A DNA stretch of 6,940 bases from Spirochaetota bacterium (GTDB lineage: Bacteria; Spirochaetota; UBA4802; UB4802), in contig JAKPOE010000291.1 in the NCBI GenBank assembly GCA_029548025.1, forward strand, positions 1 through 6,940, read 5' to 3'. The position numbers and the translations under genes are program-made. Below are positions 6,573 through 6,940 of this stretch, piece after piece (position 1 is the stretch's first letter; the number at the start of each line of letters is the position of its first letter). The notes under the pieces are model-generated. The model saw only the letters and a program-made list of their open reading frames with translations, was not told where the DNA came from and searched no databases.

Positions 6573-6940
6573 AATCCGCCAAACCTCCTTTCACGGTGTT
6601 GATATTCATAGATAGCCTGATATAGATGTTGTTCATTAAAATCAGGCCATAATACTTTCATAAAAATCAGTTCAGCATATGCTATCTGCCATAGCAAAAA
6701 GTTGCTAATTCTGTACTCGCCACTTGTCCTTATTAAAAGGTCAACATTGGGTAAGCCAGCAGTGTATAAATAATTTTCAAAAATTTCAGGGGTAAGCGAT
6801 AGCTCATGTGAAGGTCTTTGTTGCAACCAATTATTAACCGCATGTATAATCTCATGCCTGCCACCATAGTTTAAACAAAAATTTAACACAATAGTAGTGT
6901 TATTTTTTGATTTATCCACCGCATTGGCAATAATACGCTG
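6569..6940 (-). CDS. uppS: Undecaprenyl diphosphate synthase (cis-prenyltransferase), partial
   Basis: This is the C-terminal 123 residues of the cis-prenyltransferase that adds isopentenyl units to farnesyl diphosphate to make undecaprenyl diphosphate, the carrier lipid for peptidoglycan and O-antigen. The reading frame stays open to the right edge, and the N-terminal half (family length about 230-260), with the catalytic aspartate motif, lies outside. The visible part has LNFCLNYGGRHEII, then LPNVDLLIRTSGEYRISNF with the RTSGE-x-R-x-S diphosphate-binding motif at 6704-6730, LLWQIAYAEL, WPDF, and the typical end RERRFGG. The GTG at 6919 is internal and not the start, since family sequence continues upstream of it. 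It is the first visible gene of the cluster and overlaps cdsA by the four bases ATGA. All motifs present are intact. Confidence 0.96.
   Translation of the reverse strand, partial: QRIIANAVDKSKNNTTIVLNFCLNYGGRHEIIHAVNNWLQQRPSHELSLTPEIFENYLYTAGLPNVDLLIRTSGEYRISNFLLWQIAYAELIFMKVLWPDFNEQHLYQAIYEYQHRERRFGGL
6584..6590 (-). promoter_or_regulatory. cdsA ribosome binding site inside uppS
   Basis: AAGGAGG on the minus strand (6590-6584) is a full Shine-Dalgarno sequence, eleven bases before the cdsA ATG at 6572. The spacing is slightly long. A second purine-rich stretch, GGCGG (6580-6576), lies nearer. The same bases encode the conserved R-R-F-G-G end of UppS, so part of the match may come from protein constraint. 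Together with the ATGA overlap it supports start choice and coupled translation. Confidence 0.65.

Noticed and set aside
5849..6636. Out-of-frame minus-strand open frames overlapping cdsA
   Set aside because: CdsA explains this DNA with intact motifs in the main frame. The alternative frames have no domain or context support.

Overview
The window is an ordinary-looking piece of a bacterial chromosome with moderately low GC. Most of it (about 1834 to 6940) is a tightly packed minus-strand gene cluster: uppS (partial, off the right edge), cdsA, dxr, rseP, ispG. Divergent from each other at the left are panE on the plus strand and a sensor histidine kinase on the minus strand that runs off the left edge. 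The order uppS-cdsA-dxr-rseP(-ispG) is a widespread bacterial envelope/isoprenoid neighbourhood, so it does not identify the organism. A site-2 protease enlarged to 520 residues, a W-D-V-F-D variant of the CdsA signature and the AT-rich composition point away from Enterobacteria. A spirochaete-like or other deep-branching diderm lineage is possible, but that is a guess.

Layout: 1-609 (-) PAS/HisKA histidine kinase, C-terminal part missing. 610-863 is a very AT-rich divergent promoter region. 864-1784 (+) panE, ketopantoate reductase. 1785-1833 is a short convergent gap without a convincing terminator. Reading leftwards from 6940 on the minus strand: uppS (ends 6569), cdsA (6572-5685, overlapping uppS by ATGA), dxr (5666-4512), rseP (4503-2941), ispG (2922-1834). 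All gaps in this cluster are 18 nt or less, so it is almost certainly one transcript whose promoter lies beyond the right edge.

How the genes work together: Dxr makes the committed step and IspG a late step of the MEP pathway to IPP/DMAPP. UppS condenses IPP units into undecaprenyl diphosphate, the lipid carrier for peptidoglycan and O-polysaccharide. CdsA makes CDP-diacylglycerol for phospholipids. RseP is a membrane-embedded protease, typically acting in envelope-stress signalling. The cluster therefore couples precursor supply, membrane lipid synthesis and envelope surveillance. PanE (pantothenate/CoA pathway) and the histidine kinase are not obviously connected to it.

I found no mobile element, CRISPR array, RNA gene or clearly novel system. 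The points worth a second look are modest: an extra degenerate PDZ-like module in RseP, a cysteine cluster in the kinase PAS domain, a changed CdsA signature, a possible cofactor switch in PanE, and two identical-length in-frame 18-nt junctions that lack a normally placed Shine-Dalgarno sequence.
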